From CAYFKJ01 sp964343605 (GTDB lineage: Bacteria > Pseudomonadota > Alphaproteobacteria > UBA2966), in NCBI GenBank assembly GCA_964343605.1, contig CAYFKJ010000001.1:434001-498000 (forward strand): a DNA stretch of 64,000 nt, given 5' to 3'. The position numbers and the translations under genes were made by a program. Positions 1 to 8,747 of this stretch are shown here, piece by piece. A model generated the notes under the pieces. It was not told the DNA's origin, searched no databases, and worked only from the letters and a program-made list of their open reading frames with translations. Position 1 is the stretch's first letter; every line of letters begins with the position of its first letter.

Positions 1-517
1 ATCAACCAATAATGATTTGGGGAGTTTTCGGTAACCTTATCACCTCAATCCATCCCGCTGCCATTTGATAATGGGGAGTTCATGGGCTCATTCGATGATG
101 CCACAAATCGGAGTTCCAATGATACAAGCCGAAAGATTTCAATAGTCACCCACCCCAATCAACTTTCCAGGTCGCAATCGAGGACGCTCCTAAAACGCTG
201 TATGAGGCATTTCGTCGGAACGGTGATTTTCGTATCCACAAGTAATTTCGAGAATGTAGTGTCGAAAATTGATGGCCGCCTCGCGTACGTCACCAGCAGC
301 ATCCCAACTGCAGACAAACTTGTGCGCTGCCCTACCGACAAATTCGTGGGATTCGCGCGCCGGGTCCGCTAATTGCAGCCGAAACCGAACGGTCGCGAAT
401 TTGAGCCGCTCACGAACCGGGACCGGACCATTTGTCCGTGACCGCGGACTTGACTAAGCTACCGATCGGAACGGTACGGACACACGTTGAAATTCGGGAA
501 ACGGGGGAGGACGGCAG
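1..517. other. Region without a recognisable gene
   Basis: No convincing gene was found here. A 96-codon frame at 82-372 (+) has no clear ribosome site and an unremarkable composition. The codons just before it and its first residues read FDNGEFMG, faintly like the DNG-EF signature of DDE integrases, but nothing else of that fold follows in any frame. The stretch could be decayed mobile DNA or plain intergenic sequence. The last part, just before 518, should carry the promoter of the hydrolase gene. Confidence 0.4.
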
Positions 518-1189
518 GTGGATCCGGAAATCAAGGCGGCCCTAGACAAACTGTTCGCGGCCGACAGCAGTCTCTATCAGGCGCGGGGATTTCAGCGGCG
601 CATCGGCTGGGGCGAGAAGCCGGCGCTGATCAACATCGACCTCGCCAACGCCTGGACGCGGGAGGACAACGCCTTCACCTGCGAGGGCATGGATGTCGTC
701 ATTCCTGCGGTTCAGCAGGTGCTGGCCGCCTTCCGCGCCAAGGGACTGCCCATCGTCTTTACGACCACAGCCTACGAAATTATCGAGGGCGAACACTCCG
801 ACATGGGACTTTGGGGCAAGAAAATCCCGGCGGAGGTGCTGCGTGCGGGCTCGGAGGCCGTGCAGATCGACGACCGGCTGGAGCGCCGGTCGGACGAAAT
901 GCTGATCGTCAAGAAGCAGGCCAGCGCCTTCCGCGGCACCAATCTCAACAGTTTTCTCACCGCCTGCGGCGTCGATACCGTGGTCGTCACGGGAGCGACG
1001 GCCTCGGCCTGCGTCCGGGCCACGGTCGAGGACGCCATCGCCGACGGCTTCCGGCCCATCATCGTGCGCGAGTGCATCGGCGACCGCATCGCCGGCGCCG
1101 TGGAGTGGAATCTCTACGACATGGACGCCAAGTTCGGCGACGTCGAATCCCTGGATGCGGTGCTTGAGCACATGCGCCAGAACACATAG
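518..1189 (+). CDS. Isochorismatase-family cysteine hydrolase (N-carbamoylsarcosine amidase-like)
   Basis: A 223-residue cytoplasmic hydrolase of the isochorismatase/nicotinamidase superfamily, which usually cleaves amide or carbamoyl groups through a cysteine nucleophile. The three expected catalytic positions are visible: Asp41 in INIDLANAW, Lys132 or Lys133 in LIVKKQASAF, and Cys165 in GATASACVRATVEDA. The glycine-rich loop before the cysteine and the N-terminal extension of about 30 residues resemble N-carbamoylsarcosine amidohydrolase more than nicotinamidase. It stands alone between a featureless stretch and a convergent gene, so context does not identify its substrate. The start chosen is the ATG at 518, preceded by GGGGGAGGACGG, which gives a good ribosome site. 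The fold is secure; the substrate is not. Confidence 0.85.
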   Translation: MDPEIKAALDKLFAADSSLYQARGFQRRIGWGEKPALINIDLANAWTREDNAFTCEGMDVVIPAVQQVLAAFRAKGLPIVFTTTAYEIIEGEHSDMGLWGKKIPAEVLRAGSEAVQIDDRLERRSDEMLIVKKQASAFRGTNLNSFLTACGVDTVVVTGATASACVRATVEDAIADGFRPIIVRECIGDRIAGAVEWNLYDMDAKFGDVESLDAVLEHMRQNT

Positions 1190-1248
1190 CAGCTTGCTTC
1201 CCGCCGTACCTTTCAGCGGGGTTCCGGCTCAATAAAGAGGTCTGATCG

Positions 1249-1968
1249 TCAGCTCTTCTTTTCGCGCCTCGCCAAGCGGCAGCGCAGTGCCTTGTGCAGC
1301 TTCCGGGGGGCGATGAAGCAGCCCGTGACGTTGGCGCGCCAGAGGTCGGCTCCATCGAGTTTCGCTCCGATCATCAGGGCGTCGCAGAGATTGGCGTCCG
1401 TCAAATCCACGCCCGACAGATCGGCGCCGCACAGGTTGGCGCCCTCGAGATTGGCGCCGCGCAGGTTCGAACCGATCAGGACGGCGTTGCTCAGATCGGC
1501 GTTTGAGAGGTCCGTGTCGTTGAGGTCCGCGTGTGACAGGTTGCGCTTGGCCAGATTGACGCCGCGCAGATCGAGGCTGGACAAATCCGCCCGCTCGCCG
1601 CCGTGCCCCGTCAGCCAATTGTGGTGCGATACCATGATGCGCAGGAGGAAGCGCAGCTTGGCGGACATCGACCACTGCCGGTCTTCCGGATCGTCCATTT
1701 TTTCGGCAATGCGCGTGCCGGCGGGCAGTTCGGAAACGAGATATCGGACACGCAGCAAACGAGCCGCGTCGGCCGGATCGACGGCTTCGATTTCGCCGCG
1801 CTCCACGCCCAGCGGATTGTCACGCATGAATTCGTAGGTGTAGACCCGCGTCTCCAGCTCGTCTTCTTCGCCGGCCGGTGCCTCCGGGCCGTCGTAATCG
1901 CCGCCGAACGGATTTCGATTGTGTCCCAACATGCCGCTAACCGCGACCGCCTGATCCGTCATGACCAC
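1249..1968 (-). CDS. Pentapeptide-repeat protein
   Basis: A 239-residue protein with two parts. Residues 1-125 are acidic then mixed, with no recognised domain. Residues about 126-215 are a run of pentapeptide repeats of the A(D/N)LXX type (ADLSS, VNLAK, ADLND, ADLSN, ANLEG, ADLSG and so on), which fold as a right-handed quadrilateral beta-helix. No signal peptide or membrane segment is evident, so it is probably cytoplasmic. Pentapeptide proteins have varied roles, including DNA mimicry and scaffolding, and nothing here selects one. It is convergent with the hydrolase at 518. A perfect inverted repeat lies about 130 bases upstream of its start at 2101-2125. Confidence 0.85.
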   Translation of the reverse strand: MVMTDQAVAVSGMLGHNRNPFGGDYDGPEAPAGEEDELETRVYTYEFMRDNPLGVERGEIEAVDPADAARLLRVRYLVSELPAGTRIAEKMDDPEDRQWSMSAKLRFLLRIMVSHHNWLTGHGGERADLSSLDLRGVNLAKRNLSHADLNDTDLSNADLSNAVLIGSNLRGANLEGANLCGADLSGVDLTDANLCDALMIGAKLDGADLWRANVTGCFIAPRKLHKALRCRLARREKKS

Positions 1969-2100
1969 ACCTTATCTGGCTCCAAAATCCCTTTTTATCG
2001 CCTGCTTTTCGCTCCCCTGTTTTTATCGGGCCGTGGGGATTATTGGCTGTTGGGATCGAAATATGGCACATGTTAACACCCAAGAACACTACATTTTGCG

Positions 2101-2125
2101 ATCAGCCATAAAATTATTGGCTGAT
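2101..2125. repeat. Perfect inverted repeat, 8-base arms
   Basis: ATCAGCCA and TGGCTGAT flank a 9-base AT-only spacer. It sits between the upstream end of the pentapeptide gene and the 3' end of the gene at 2212, both on the minus strand. No run of T follows on either strand, which argues against an intrinsic terminator. It could be an operator for the pentapeptide gene. Only one copy was noticed. Confidence 0.4.
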
Positions 2126-2211
2126 TCCAAATCATTAGCTGCGAATCCTGCGGACCGGTGGGAGACAAACGCCCCAAGTGGCGGAATCAAAGCGCGTCAT
2201 TGAGATATAGG

Positions 2212-2595
2212 TCAGTCGGGCGTGGGAACCAGACTGACGGCGATATCCCGGTAGCGCGCCTGGAGTTCCTGCAGTTCGCCCTGTTCGAACAGGAGGTCGT
2301 CCTTGACAGCGGCGTCCTTTTCTTTTTTCTGCGCCTTTGCCAGCGCCTTGACGACTCGCCCCAGTGCCTTAACCGCCTGTTCGAGCCGAACTTTATCCGC
2401 TTCGATGACAACCTCCTGGTTCATCATCAAGTCGGCGTAACTTTCATGATCCTGCCGGCGCAGTTCATCCAGCCGCTTGTCCAACTCATTCCATGATTCC
2501 GCCCAGGCGGCGTAGGCCTCGCTGGCGGGCGCGTGCTCCTCGAGTTCGACCATCAGGCGAACAAACTGCCAAACCGGGATTTCGATTTCGATCAT
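2212..2595 (-). CDS. Small helical protein of unknown function
   Basis: A 127-residue soluble protein rich in Glu, Lys, Ala and Leu; residues about 35-118 look like long amphipathic helices, perhaps coiled coil. I recognise no family. Its ATG at 2595 overlaps the TGA of the upstream EamA-type transporter in an ATGA tetranucleotide, so the two are probably translated together. The same frame stays open far upstream (to 3465), but that part only shadows the transporter gene and is low-complexity Arg/Gly-rich, so the short version is chosen. The coupling suggests a link to transport, but no role can be assigned. Confidence 0.7.
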   Translation of the reverse strand: MIEIEIPVWQFVRLMVELEEHAPASEAYAAWAESWNELDKRLDELRRQDHESYADLMMNQEVVIEADKVRLEQAVKALGRVVKALAKAQKKEKDAAVKDDLLFEQGELQELQARYRDIAVSLVPTPD

Positions 2596-3503
2596 GCCTC
2601 GGTTCCATTCTTGGCTTCCGCGACCGCCACGGCGGCCGCACTGCGGACATTGAGAAACGTACCGGCGAAAATGACCACACCGCCGACGATCACCCAAATA
2701 TCGATGGTTTCGCCATAGAGCGCCAGTCCCACCAGGGCAATCAGGGGCAGGCGCAGAAAGTCGATGGGCACCACCACCGTCGCGTCCGCCAACGACAAGG
2801 CCCGGGCGGCGCAGTAATGGGCGGTCAGCGCCGTCACGCCGACCACGACGATCCAGGGCCACAAGCCGAGTTCGGGCCAGGCCCAATGGCTGTCCGCCGG
2901 GTGCAGCGCCAGGGAAGCCGCCAGCGCTATGGGCAACTGGATGACCGTCATGTAGAAGATGATCGCCAGCGGGCTGTCGGTTTGTCCCAGGTACTTCGTC
3001 AGTACATAGGTCGTGGCGTAGGCCATGGCGGCGCCCAAAACCCCCAAGGTCGGAATGCCGATCTCCTGGAAGCCCGGCCGCAGGATGATGAGTATTCCGA
3101 CGAAACCGAGGCCGATGGCTGCCAAGCTGGTGCGGCGGGGCCGCTCGCCCAGAAACAACATGGCCAGAATGGCGGCCCACATCGGGGTCGTGAACTCGAT
3201 GGCGAAAACCTCCGCCAGGGGAATAACGGAAATGGCGAAGAACCAGCCGAACTGACCGCCGAGATGCAACACGTTGCGCAGCAGGTGAAGGCTGAACCTG
3301 CGGACCCGCAATTGCCGCCAGCCCGTTGCCGAAAGCAGGACGGACACCACGACGAGACCGACGATGCTGCGGTGGAAGAGGATCTGAAAGGTCGTTAGGT
3401 CGCCGGAAAGCTCGCGCCCACCCACCGCCATCGCGCTGAACGAAACCACGGTACCAATCATCCATAGGGCTGCGCGTACCGCCGGCGAGAGGTTGATCAA
3501 CAT
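2592..3503 (-). CDS. EamA/DMT-family transporter
   Basis: A 303-residue integral membrane protein of the drug/metabolite transporter superfamily, with about ten hydrophobic segments arranged as two EamA repeats. The second half of the first repeat has the typical PLAEVFAIEFTTPMWAAIL and FLGERPRR elements, and the second repeat ends in GETIDIWVIVGGVVIFAGT. Such carriers move small metabolites across the inner membrane; the substrate cannot be read from sequence. The start at 3503 (MLINLSPAVR) is preferred because the extra 36 residues available upstream are polar, Cys/Pro-rich and unlike a family N-terminus. It overlaps the next gene (2595) by ATGA and lies about 40 bases after the monooxygenase gene. 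Confidence 0.85.
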   Translation of the reverse strand: MLINLSPAVRAALWMIGTVVSFSAMAVGGRELSGDLTTFQILFHRSIVGLVVVSVLLSATGWRQLRVRRFSLHLLRNVLHLGGQFGWFFAISVIPLAEVFAIEFTTPMWAAILAMLFLGERPRRTSLAAIGLGFVGILIILRPGFQEIGIPTLGVLGAAMAYATTYVLTKYLGQTDSPLAIIFYMTVIQLPIALAASLALHPADSHWAWPELGLWPWIVVVGVTALTAHYCAARALSLADATVVVPIDFLRLPLIALVGLALYGETIDIWVIVGGVVIFAGTFLNVRSAAAVAVAEAKNGTEA

Positions 3504-3543
3504 GGCCGGCAGGTTACCCGGTGAGTGATCAGGAGCAAACGCG

Positions 3544-4752
3544 CTATTTCCCGGACCATTCCTGCAATCCGGTGCCACCGTACAGCCAGGACAACCGGTG
3601 GTAATATTCATCCCTGTCCATGGCCTTCAGAACGGTGTTCCGCATCAAGGCCAAGGCGCCGTCCGCGTGATAGACGTACTCGCCGATCAGACGCGAGCTC
3701 ACCTGAACCCGGGCGGTACGGGCGATGCGTTGATTCTGGTAGGCGGCGAAAGCTTCGCCATGGTCGCGGCCGCACGCCTCGAACATGTGGCTCAGGCAAA
3801 CGGCGTCCTCCATCGCCATGCAGGCGCCCTGGGCCATGTATTGCAGCATGGGATGGGCGGCATCGCCCAGCAGCACGACACGCCCGTCGATCCAATTGTC
3901 CACCGGGTCGCGGTCGCACAGCACCCAGAGCTTCCAATTGTCGCCGTGTTCGATGATCTGGCGGGCGCGGGGCGTTATGTGTTCGAAGCCCACACGCACT
4001 TCCTCGCGCCCGACCGGCTTGCCAACCACCGCCTCCGGGGCGTCGTTGTGGTAGGTAACCACCAGGTTGAACACCTCCCAGCCCTTCAAGGGGTAATGGA
4101 CGATGTGACACTTCGGCCCGGCCCACAAGGTTGCCGCGTTCCAACGCAGATCTTCCGGCATCTGTTCCGTGGGGATCACCGAGCGGTACGTCGTGTGTCC
4201 CGACACGCGCGGTTCCCCGTCGCCGACCAGCTGGGCCCGGACGGCCGAACGCAGGCCGTCGGCGCCGATCAGGATCGAGCCCGAAACCGTGCCGCCGTCG
4301 CGGATCAAAGCCCGGACGGCATTGGCGTCCTGCTCGTAGCCCACAACCTCGTGACGGGTCCTGAGGTCGACCAAATCGCTAGCCTGACAGAAATCGAGCA
4401 GAACGCCATGCAGGTCGGCGCGGTGTACGACGGCGTAGGGATTGCCAAATCGCTGGCGGAACGGTTCGTCGACCGGGATGTGGACGATTTCATCGCCGTC
4501 GGTGGCGTCCATCAGACGCAGCTTGTCGATATAGACGGCCTTTTCGCGCGCCTCATCGCCGACACCCAGGTAGTCGAAGGCATGGAAGGCATTGGGACCG
4601 ATCTGGATACCGGCGCCGATTTCACCGAGTTCGGCGGCCTGTTCGAGAACGATGGAGGGGAATCCCTTCTGCGCCAAACCGACGGCCGCCGAAAGCCCCC
4701 CGATGCCACCGCCCGCAATGATGATTGGTTCCGTCAATGCCGATACCCTCAT
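3544..4752 (-). CDS. FAD-dependent monooxygenase, 3-hydroxybenzoate 6-hydroxylase-like
   Basis: A 402-residue class A flavoprotein hydroxylase. The N-terminal Rossmann motif GGGIGGLSAAVGLAQKG lies at about residues 14-30, the second FAD/NAD(P)H motif DGLRSAVR at 165-172 and the FAD-ribityl motif GDAAHPMLQYMAQGACMAMEDA at 296-317. The last region, with SSRLIGEYVYH and SWLYGG, resembles 3-hydroxybenzoate 6-monooxygenase, which makes gentisate from 3-hydroxybenzoate with NADH and oxygen; salicylate hydroxylase is the main alternative. No ring-cleavage dioxygenase is nearby, so the pathway is incomplete here. The frame stays open upstream through the tRNA gene, but those residues are a translated tRNA, so the ATG at 4752 (MRVSALTEPI) is the start. 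Confidence 0.85.
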   Translation of the reverse strand: MRVSALTEPIIIAGGGIGGLSAAVGLAQKGFPSIVLEQAAELGEIGAGIQIGPNAFHAFDYLGVGDEAREKAVYIDKLRLMDATDGDEIVHIPVDEPFRQRFGNPYAVVHRADLHGVLLDFCQASDLVDLRTRHEVVGYEQDANAVRALIRDGGTVSGSILIGADGLRSAVRAQLVGDGEPRVSGHTTYRSVIPTEQMPEDLRWNAATLWAGPKCHIVHYPLKGWEVFNLVVTYHNDAPEAVVGKPVGREEVRVGFEHITPRARQIIEHGDNWKLWVLCDRDPVDNWIDGRVVLLGDAAHPMLQYMAQGACMAMEDAVCLSHMFEACGRDHGEAFAAYQNQRIARTARVQVSSRLIGEYVYHADGALALMRNTVLKAMDRDEYYHRLSWLYGGTGLQEWSGK

Positions 4753-4867
4753 TACCAATTCGATAGCCAATTCTATAGGGCTGGTCAGCGATTTACATCC
4801 GATTGTGGCGAACGGCTGAACAGGCCGCCCGACTGGAGACCGGTTGCCCCCAGAAAAACAATTCCAG

Positions 4868-4899
4868 CCAAAAAGAAAAAGCTCCCGAACGGGAGCTTT
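4868..4899 (-). terminator. Rho-independent terminator after tRNA-Gln
   Basis: Read on the minus strand this is a 9-base-pair stem (AAAGCTCCC paired with GGGAGCTTT) with a GTTC loop, followed by a T-rich tail TTTTTCTTTTTGG. It begins about five bases past the encoded CCA of the tRNA and separates it from the monooxygenase gene. Confidence 0.85.
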
Positions 4900-4903
4900 C
4901 GGA

Positions 4904-4980
4904 TGGCTGGGGCGGGAGGATTCGAACCTCCGAATACCGATACCAAAAACCGGCGCCTTAGACCACTTGGCTACGCCCCA
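4904..4980 (-). tRNA. tRNA-Gln (TTG anticodon)
   Basis: A 77-base cloverleaf. The acceptor stem is TGGGGCG/CGCCCCA, the D arm GCC...GGC, the anticodon stem CCGGT/ATCGG with loop TTTTGGT, so the anticodon is TTG (reads CAA), and the T arm GGAGG-TTCGAAT-CCTCC. The discriminator is G and CCA is encoded. The U-A first pair of the acceptor stem is typical of glutamine tRNA. A strong terminator follows directly. Confidence 0.95.
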
Positions 4981-5040
4981 TCGGCCATCCAAGCCGGAAC
5001 ATAGTGCGGAACCCCTTTGAGTGCAACGCCCACAATCGGC

Positions 5041-7563
5041 CTAGACCGACAATCTCGACTTACTCAAAACGTCGTGTACGACTCCCCCCAAATCGGCCGC
5101 CAGGGACGCCTTCATGACGTAACCGTCGATCCCGGCCTCGCGCGCCTTTTCCGGGGTAAACGTCCGGCTGAAACCCGTGCAGACGATGATCGGCACGTCA
5201 GCCCTGATGCGGCGGATCTCGCGGGACAGCGTTTCGCCGGTCATTTCGGGCATGGTCTGATCGGTGACGACAAGGTCGAATTCCGCAGGTTCCGCACGGA
5301 AGGTGCGCAAAGCCTGAACGCTGGAGGTCTCGCCCCGCACCGTATAGCCCAGCCTGCCAAGAAGCTTTTCACCCATCCTGACCACGGCCGGTTCGTCATC
5401 GACGAACAGAATGCGCCCCTCCCCCGTTGGCGCTTCGAGGGTGGTTTCGACCGCTTGTATTTCGTCATCAGGGGCCATGGGGAGCAAGACGGAGAAGTTG
5501 GATCCCGCACCGGGCGCGCTCTCGGCGTTGATGGCGCCGCCGTGCTCGGTGACGATACCGTGGACCACGGCAAGGCCCAACCCGGTACCCTGACCCGGCG
5601 CCTTGGTCGTGTAAAACGGCTCGAAGACGCGCTCCAGCGTCGCGGTATCCATGCCGACACCGGTGTCTCGCACGCTCAATTTCGCGTGGGCGCCGACGCC
5701 TTCCATGCCCAGCGCCGCGGCTTCCTCCGAACTCAATTCCACCCTTTCCAATTTGACTTCAAGGATGCCGCCGTTTTCCATGGCTTGGCCGGCGTTGGTA
5801 CAGAGGTTCATCAGCACCTGATGAAGTTGCGTCGGGTCCGCCATGACGGCGATCGGTTCAGCGTCGGCTTCGTGACGAATCTCGACCGTCGCAGGCAACG
5901 TCGAACGCAGCAGTTTCAGGGCCTCCTTTACGGCGGGTTGCATCTCGACCCGCATTTTTTCCTGCTCACCCCGGCGACTGAAAGTCAGGATCTGATCGAC
6001 CAGATCCCGAGCCCGGACGCCCGCCTGCATGACCATGTCCAGGTTCTCGCTGGCTTCTTCATCCAGTTCGGTAGTTTCGACGGTCAGACCGGTATACCCC
6101 AGGATGATCGACAGAATATTGTTGAAATCGTGTGCAATCCCGCCGGCCAAAGTGCCGATGGCTTCCATTTTTTGCGATTGTTGAAGCTGTCGGGAGAGTT
6201 CTTTTTGCTCTGTCACGTCCCGCAAGGTGGCGATAAAGACGCGTCTCGGCGTACGACGGCGTTCCTGCAGGATCCATGTCGCGTTGACTTCGTTTACGGC
6301 GATTTCCAGAGGAAATACCGTGCCGTCCCGCCGCAACCCTTGCAATTCGCGGATGCTGCCGATCAATTTGGGCTCGCCGCCATTCAGGTACCGTTGAAGA
6401 TACCCGTCGTGATATTCGGAATAACCGGCGGGCATGAGCATCTTCACGTTCTGCCCGATGATGTCCGTACCGTTGACGCCAAAGATCTTTTCCGCCGCCG
6501 GGTTGAAGGTTTCGACAATCCCCTCGTCGTTGATCATGATGATGCCGTCGAACACGGTTTCGACGATTGCGTGAGTGCGTTCGTCCCGAACCATTCGTAC
6601 CGCTTCCCGCCGCTCGGCCTCCGTCACATCGCGCATCAGCAAGATGGAACCGCCGTCGTTCGTGCGGTATTCGGCAATTTCAAGGCACCGGCCATCCGAA
6701 AGGTATTCCTTGTCCGGTTCGACGGCTGTCGGCACTGCCGGCGCCCGATGCCGCACGAGGCGGTCGGCGAGCCAGGCTTCGCGTTCCACGTCGCTGGCGA
6801 AATCGGCGTTGTCCGCAAGCGCGCTCGCGAACTCCGCAAACGTCATGCCGGCGCGGGGTGGCGAGGCGGCGTTGAGGTGCCGACCGAATTGGGGATTGGA
6901 AAGGACAAGACGGTCGTCGGGACCGAAGATGGCAACACCTTCGCGGAGGCTTTCCAGGGCCGCCTCCAGAGGGCTGTCTTCATGTCGGCGGGCGTTCATG
7001 GAAACAATCAATGTCGCTCCGATAACGCCGGCGCCAAGAACAATAAAGGCGGCAATAACGTTTCGCATGCCCGCCCTCTCAGCCAGATTATTCGTCGTTA
7101 CCGCCGCAACCTTGGCCTCCATGGTGCGCCGCAGCGCACCCTCCACCGCCACGAGCACACCCTCAATCTTGGGGTCGTGGGACGAAAGGGGGGCATCGCC
7201 GCCTTCGGCCAAAACGCGAAGACGGGCCACGAAAGATCTCAGTTGGCGATCCGACGAAAGATCGGAAGACCAGAAACTCGCGTTGCGGGCCAAACGGTCG
7301 GCGATGCCTGCTAGCTTTGCTCGCTCGGTCGCGCGATCCGCCTCTGCTCGGGAAATACTCCGGGCGGCAGCGGCTCCATCCTGTATCAGCCTTAAACCCT
7401 CCTGCGCCATCGAGAGGGTCTGAATACGGCGTTCTTCCTGAACACCTTCGCGAAGCAGTAGGAAGACGATAGCGAATGCCCAAATCGCAAGGGCGCCCAA
7501 CACCATCGCTCGAACTCCCGAACCGGAGAGGCGAAACAACCGTGCCTGACGAATCCAACGCAT
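5041..7563 (-). CDS. Hybrid sensor histidine kinase with two PAS domains and a receiver
   Basis: An 840-residue inner-membrane sensor. Membrane helices at about 19-37 and 168-190 bracket a periplasmic helical segment. PAS domains follow at about 200-310 and 330-450, then a HisKA domain with phospho-acceptor His478 (LAGGIAHDFNNIL), an HATPase domain with N box near 587-595, DTGVGMD at 633-639 and GQGTGLGL at 657-664, and a C-terminal receiver at about 717-835 with Asp722/Asp723, phospho-acceptor Asp768 and Lys818. It should autophosphorylate and pass phosphate to its own receiver and then to a partner not present here. It lies at the left edge of the polysaccharide locus, but nothing shows that it regulates it. 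The start is the ATG at 7563. Confidence 0.93.
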   Translation of the reverse strand: MRWIRQARLFRLSGSGVRAMVLGALAIWAFAIVFLLLREGVQEERRIQTLSMAQEGLRLIQDGAAAARSISRAEADRATERAKLAGIADRLARNASFWSSDLSSDRQLRSFVARLRVLAEGGDAPLSSHDPKIEGVLVAVEGALRRTMEAKVAAVTTNNLAERAGMRNVIAAFIVLGAGVIGATLIVSMNARRHEDSPLEAALESLREGVAIFGPDDRLVLSNPQFGRHLNAASPPRAGMTFAEFASALADNADFASDVEREAWLADRLVRHRAPAVPTAVEPDKEYLSDGRCLEIAEYRTNDGGSILLMRDVTEAERREAVRMVRDERTHAIVETVFDGIIMINDEGIVETFNPAAEKIFGVNGTDIIGQNVKMLMPAGYSEYHDGYLQRYLNGGEPKLIGSIRELQGLRRDGTVFPLEIAVNEVNATWILQERRRTPRRVFIATLRDVTEQKELSRQLQQSQKMEAIGTLAGGIAHDFNNILSIILGYTGLTVETTELDEEASENLDMVMQAGVRARDLVDQILTFSRRGEQEKMRVEMQPAVKEALKLLRSTLPATVEIRHEADAEPIAVMADPTQLHQVLMNLCTNAGQAMENGGILEVKLERVELSSEEAAALGMEGVGAHAKLSVRDTGVGMDTATLERVFEPFYTTKAPGQGTGLGLAVVHGIVTEHGGAINAESAPGAGSNFSVLLPMAPDDEIQAVETTLEAPTGEGRILFVDDEPAVVRMGEKLLGRLGYTVRGETSSVQALRTFRAEPAEFDLVVTDQTMPEMTGETLSREIRRIRADVPIIVCTGFSRTFTPEKAREAGIDGYVMKASLAADLGGVVHDVLSKSRLSV

Positions 7564-7572
7564 ATATCTGGA

Positions 7573-8607
7573 TTACAAGGCGTTCGGATTTCGCTGCATC
7601 AATCCGCGCCCCCTAAGCGCCAAAATCAAAACGTAGATCAAGAATGCCGCGACACCCCATAGAAGCGTCAACGTCGGGAAAAAGTAGGCAAACAAGGCGG
7701 GGATGCCAACCAATCCTAGGTAGGTCAATAAAGCCCAACGCCAGGGCATCATCTCCAGCAGCACGTGATGGAGGTGGTTCCGATCGGAACTGAACGGCGA
7801 CCGCCCGGCGATCATGCGCGAAACCATCAGACGCAGACAATCGATTACAGGCAACAGGAACCATAGCGCGACAATGTCCGCGGGAAGTTGTTCAAAACCG
7901 ACCTTGTATGCGTATATCGCAAGCATACCGATCGCAATGCTGATCGAGTAGGCGCCGGAATCGCCCAGGAACAACCGGCCTCGCAAATTGAAAAACAAGG
8001 CAACGCAAATTCCAACGGCAAACACGGTCAGTATCGGTCTGACATGCGTTGGCGAATACAACATGAGCAAAAAAACCCAAATTAGGGTCATGCCAATAAC
8101 CAGACCGTTCTTGCCGTCCGCCATGTTGATCGCGTTCTGCAATCCGACCAGGCACAGTAGTGTAAATACCGTTGCCCACAAATGACTGAGATAAATGGGA
8201 TGTTCGAGAAAGGTAAAATAAAGAAACGTTACACTGAATTCCGGCACCACATTTAAGACCAGGCCACAAATCACCAATGATGTGCCCAGGCGCAAATACG
8301 GTTTGATGTGCCGACGGTCGTCTACGAATCCAAGCAGCAATACGCTTGCGGTTCCACCAGCAAAAGTCGCGAATATCGGCATGAAGCGGCTGGAAATCGC
8401 GATGTAGACCACCGCCAACAAGAGGGGGAGCATAATGGCAAGTCCGCCGACCAAAGGCGTTTCGCGCGAATGAAGTTTACGGTCTCCGTCGGGAGAATCG
8501 ATCACCCCGAGCGTACGTCCAATTGGCGTTGCATACATGCATACCCCCAGCGACACCATGCCAGAGAATACATACAGCCAAATTACCGACATATTTTGTT
8601 GCTCCAC
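7573..8607 (-). CDS. WecA/MraY-type polyprenyl-phosphate sugar-1-phosphate transferase
   Basis: A 344-residue polytopic enzyme of glycosyltransferase family 4 (PNPT superfamily), which transfers a HexNAc-1-phosphate (commonly GlcNAc-1-P) from a UDP-sugar to undecaprenyl phosphate to start glycan assembly on the inner membrane. The catalytic DDRR lies at 96-99, NMADGKNGL at 161-169 (a variant of the usual DGxDGL), GDSGAYS at 215-221 and the His-rich loop DRNHLHH at 275-281, which points to the WecA/TagO branch rather than MraY. About ten hydrophobic segments are visible. It lies 9 bases upstream of the sensor kinase start and diverges from galE. Two starts are close together, at residues 1 and 6; either is possible. 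Confidence 0.92.
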   Translation of the reverse strand: MEQQNMSVIWLYVFSGMVSLGVCMYATPIGRTLGVIDSPDGDRKLHSRETPLVGGLAIMLPLLLAVVYIAISSRFMPIFATFAGGTASVLLLGFVDDRRHIKPYLRLGTSLVICGLVLNVVPEFSVTFLYFTFLEHPIYLSHLWATVFTLLCLVGLQNAINMADGKNGLVIGMTLIWVFLLMLYSPTHVRPILTVFAVGICVALFFNLRGRLFLGDSGAYSISIAIGMLAIYAYKVGFEQLPADIVALWFLLPVIDCLRLMVSRMIAGRSPFSSDRNHLHHVLLEMMPWRWALLTYLGLVGIPALFAYFFPTLTLLWGVAAFLIYVLILALRGRGLMQRNPNAL

Positions 8608-8747
8608 CGCAGCTTGGTTTGATTTTTGCCGCAGAATTGAGAGTTTATCAACCTAAGACGAGTTTCATGAAGCCACCGGCAATTGTCATTGTTCGATCAG
8701 ATTACGGATGGTGTTCTCGGCTCGTCCTGAACTGTTGACAGCTTCGA
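8608..8747. promoter_or_regulatory. Divergent intergenic region, WecA-like gene / galE
   Basis: These 140 bases separate two divergent genes and should hold promoters for both. I could not pick a single clear -35/-10 pair. This would be the natural place for control of the whole plus-strand series beginning with galE. Confidence 0.4.

Noticed and set aside
82..372. A 96-codon frame on the plus strand, adjacent to a DNG-EF-like string
   Set aside because: No ribosome site, no family resemblance beyond a few residues, and no continuing integrase motif in any frame; too weak to call a transposase remnant.
2596..3465. Upstream extension of the small helical protein to 417 residues
   Set aside because: Frame-shadow of the EamA gene, Arg/Gly-rich, and the ATGA coupling at 2592-2595 supports the short form.
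4904..4980. tRNA-Gln as an attachment site for an integrated island
   Set aside because: No integrase gene and no second copy of the tRNA 3' end was noticed in the window.
4753..4992. Possible 80-residue N-terminal extension of the monooxygenase
   Set aside because: These codons read through tRNA-Gln and its terminator, so they are not translated.
3598..5004. A 468-codon plus-strand frame ending in tRNA-like residues
   Set aside because: Antisense shadow of the monooxygenase and of tRNA-Gln; the translated tRNA arm explains its C-terminus.
5017..7314. A 765-codon open frame on the plus strand
   Set aside because: It lies wholly opposite the hybrid histidine kinase, whose domains are unmistakable; the plus-strand product is His/Arg/Gly-rich and featureless.
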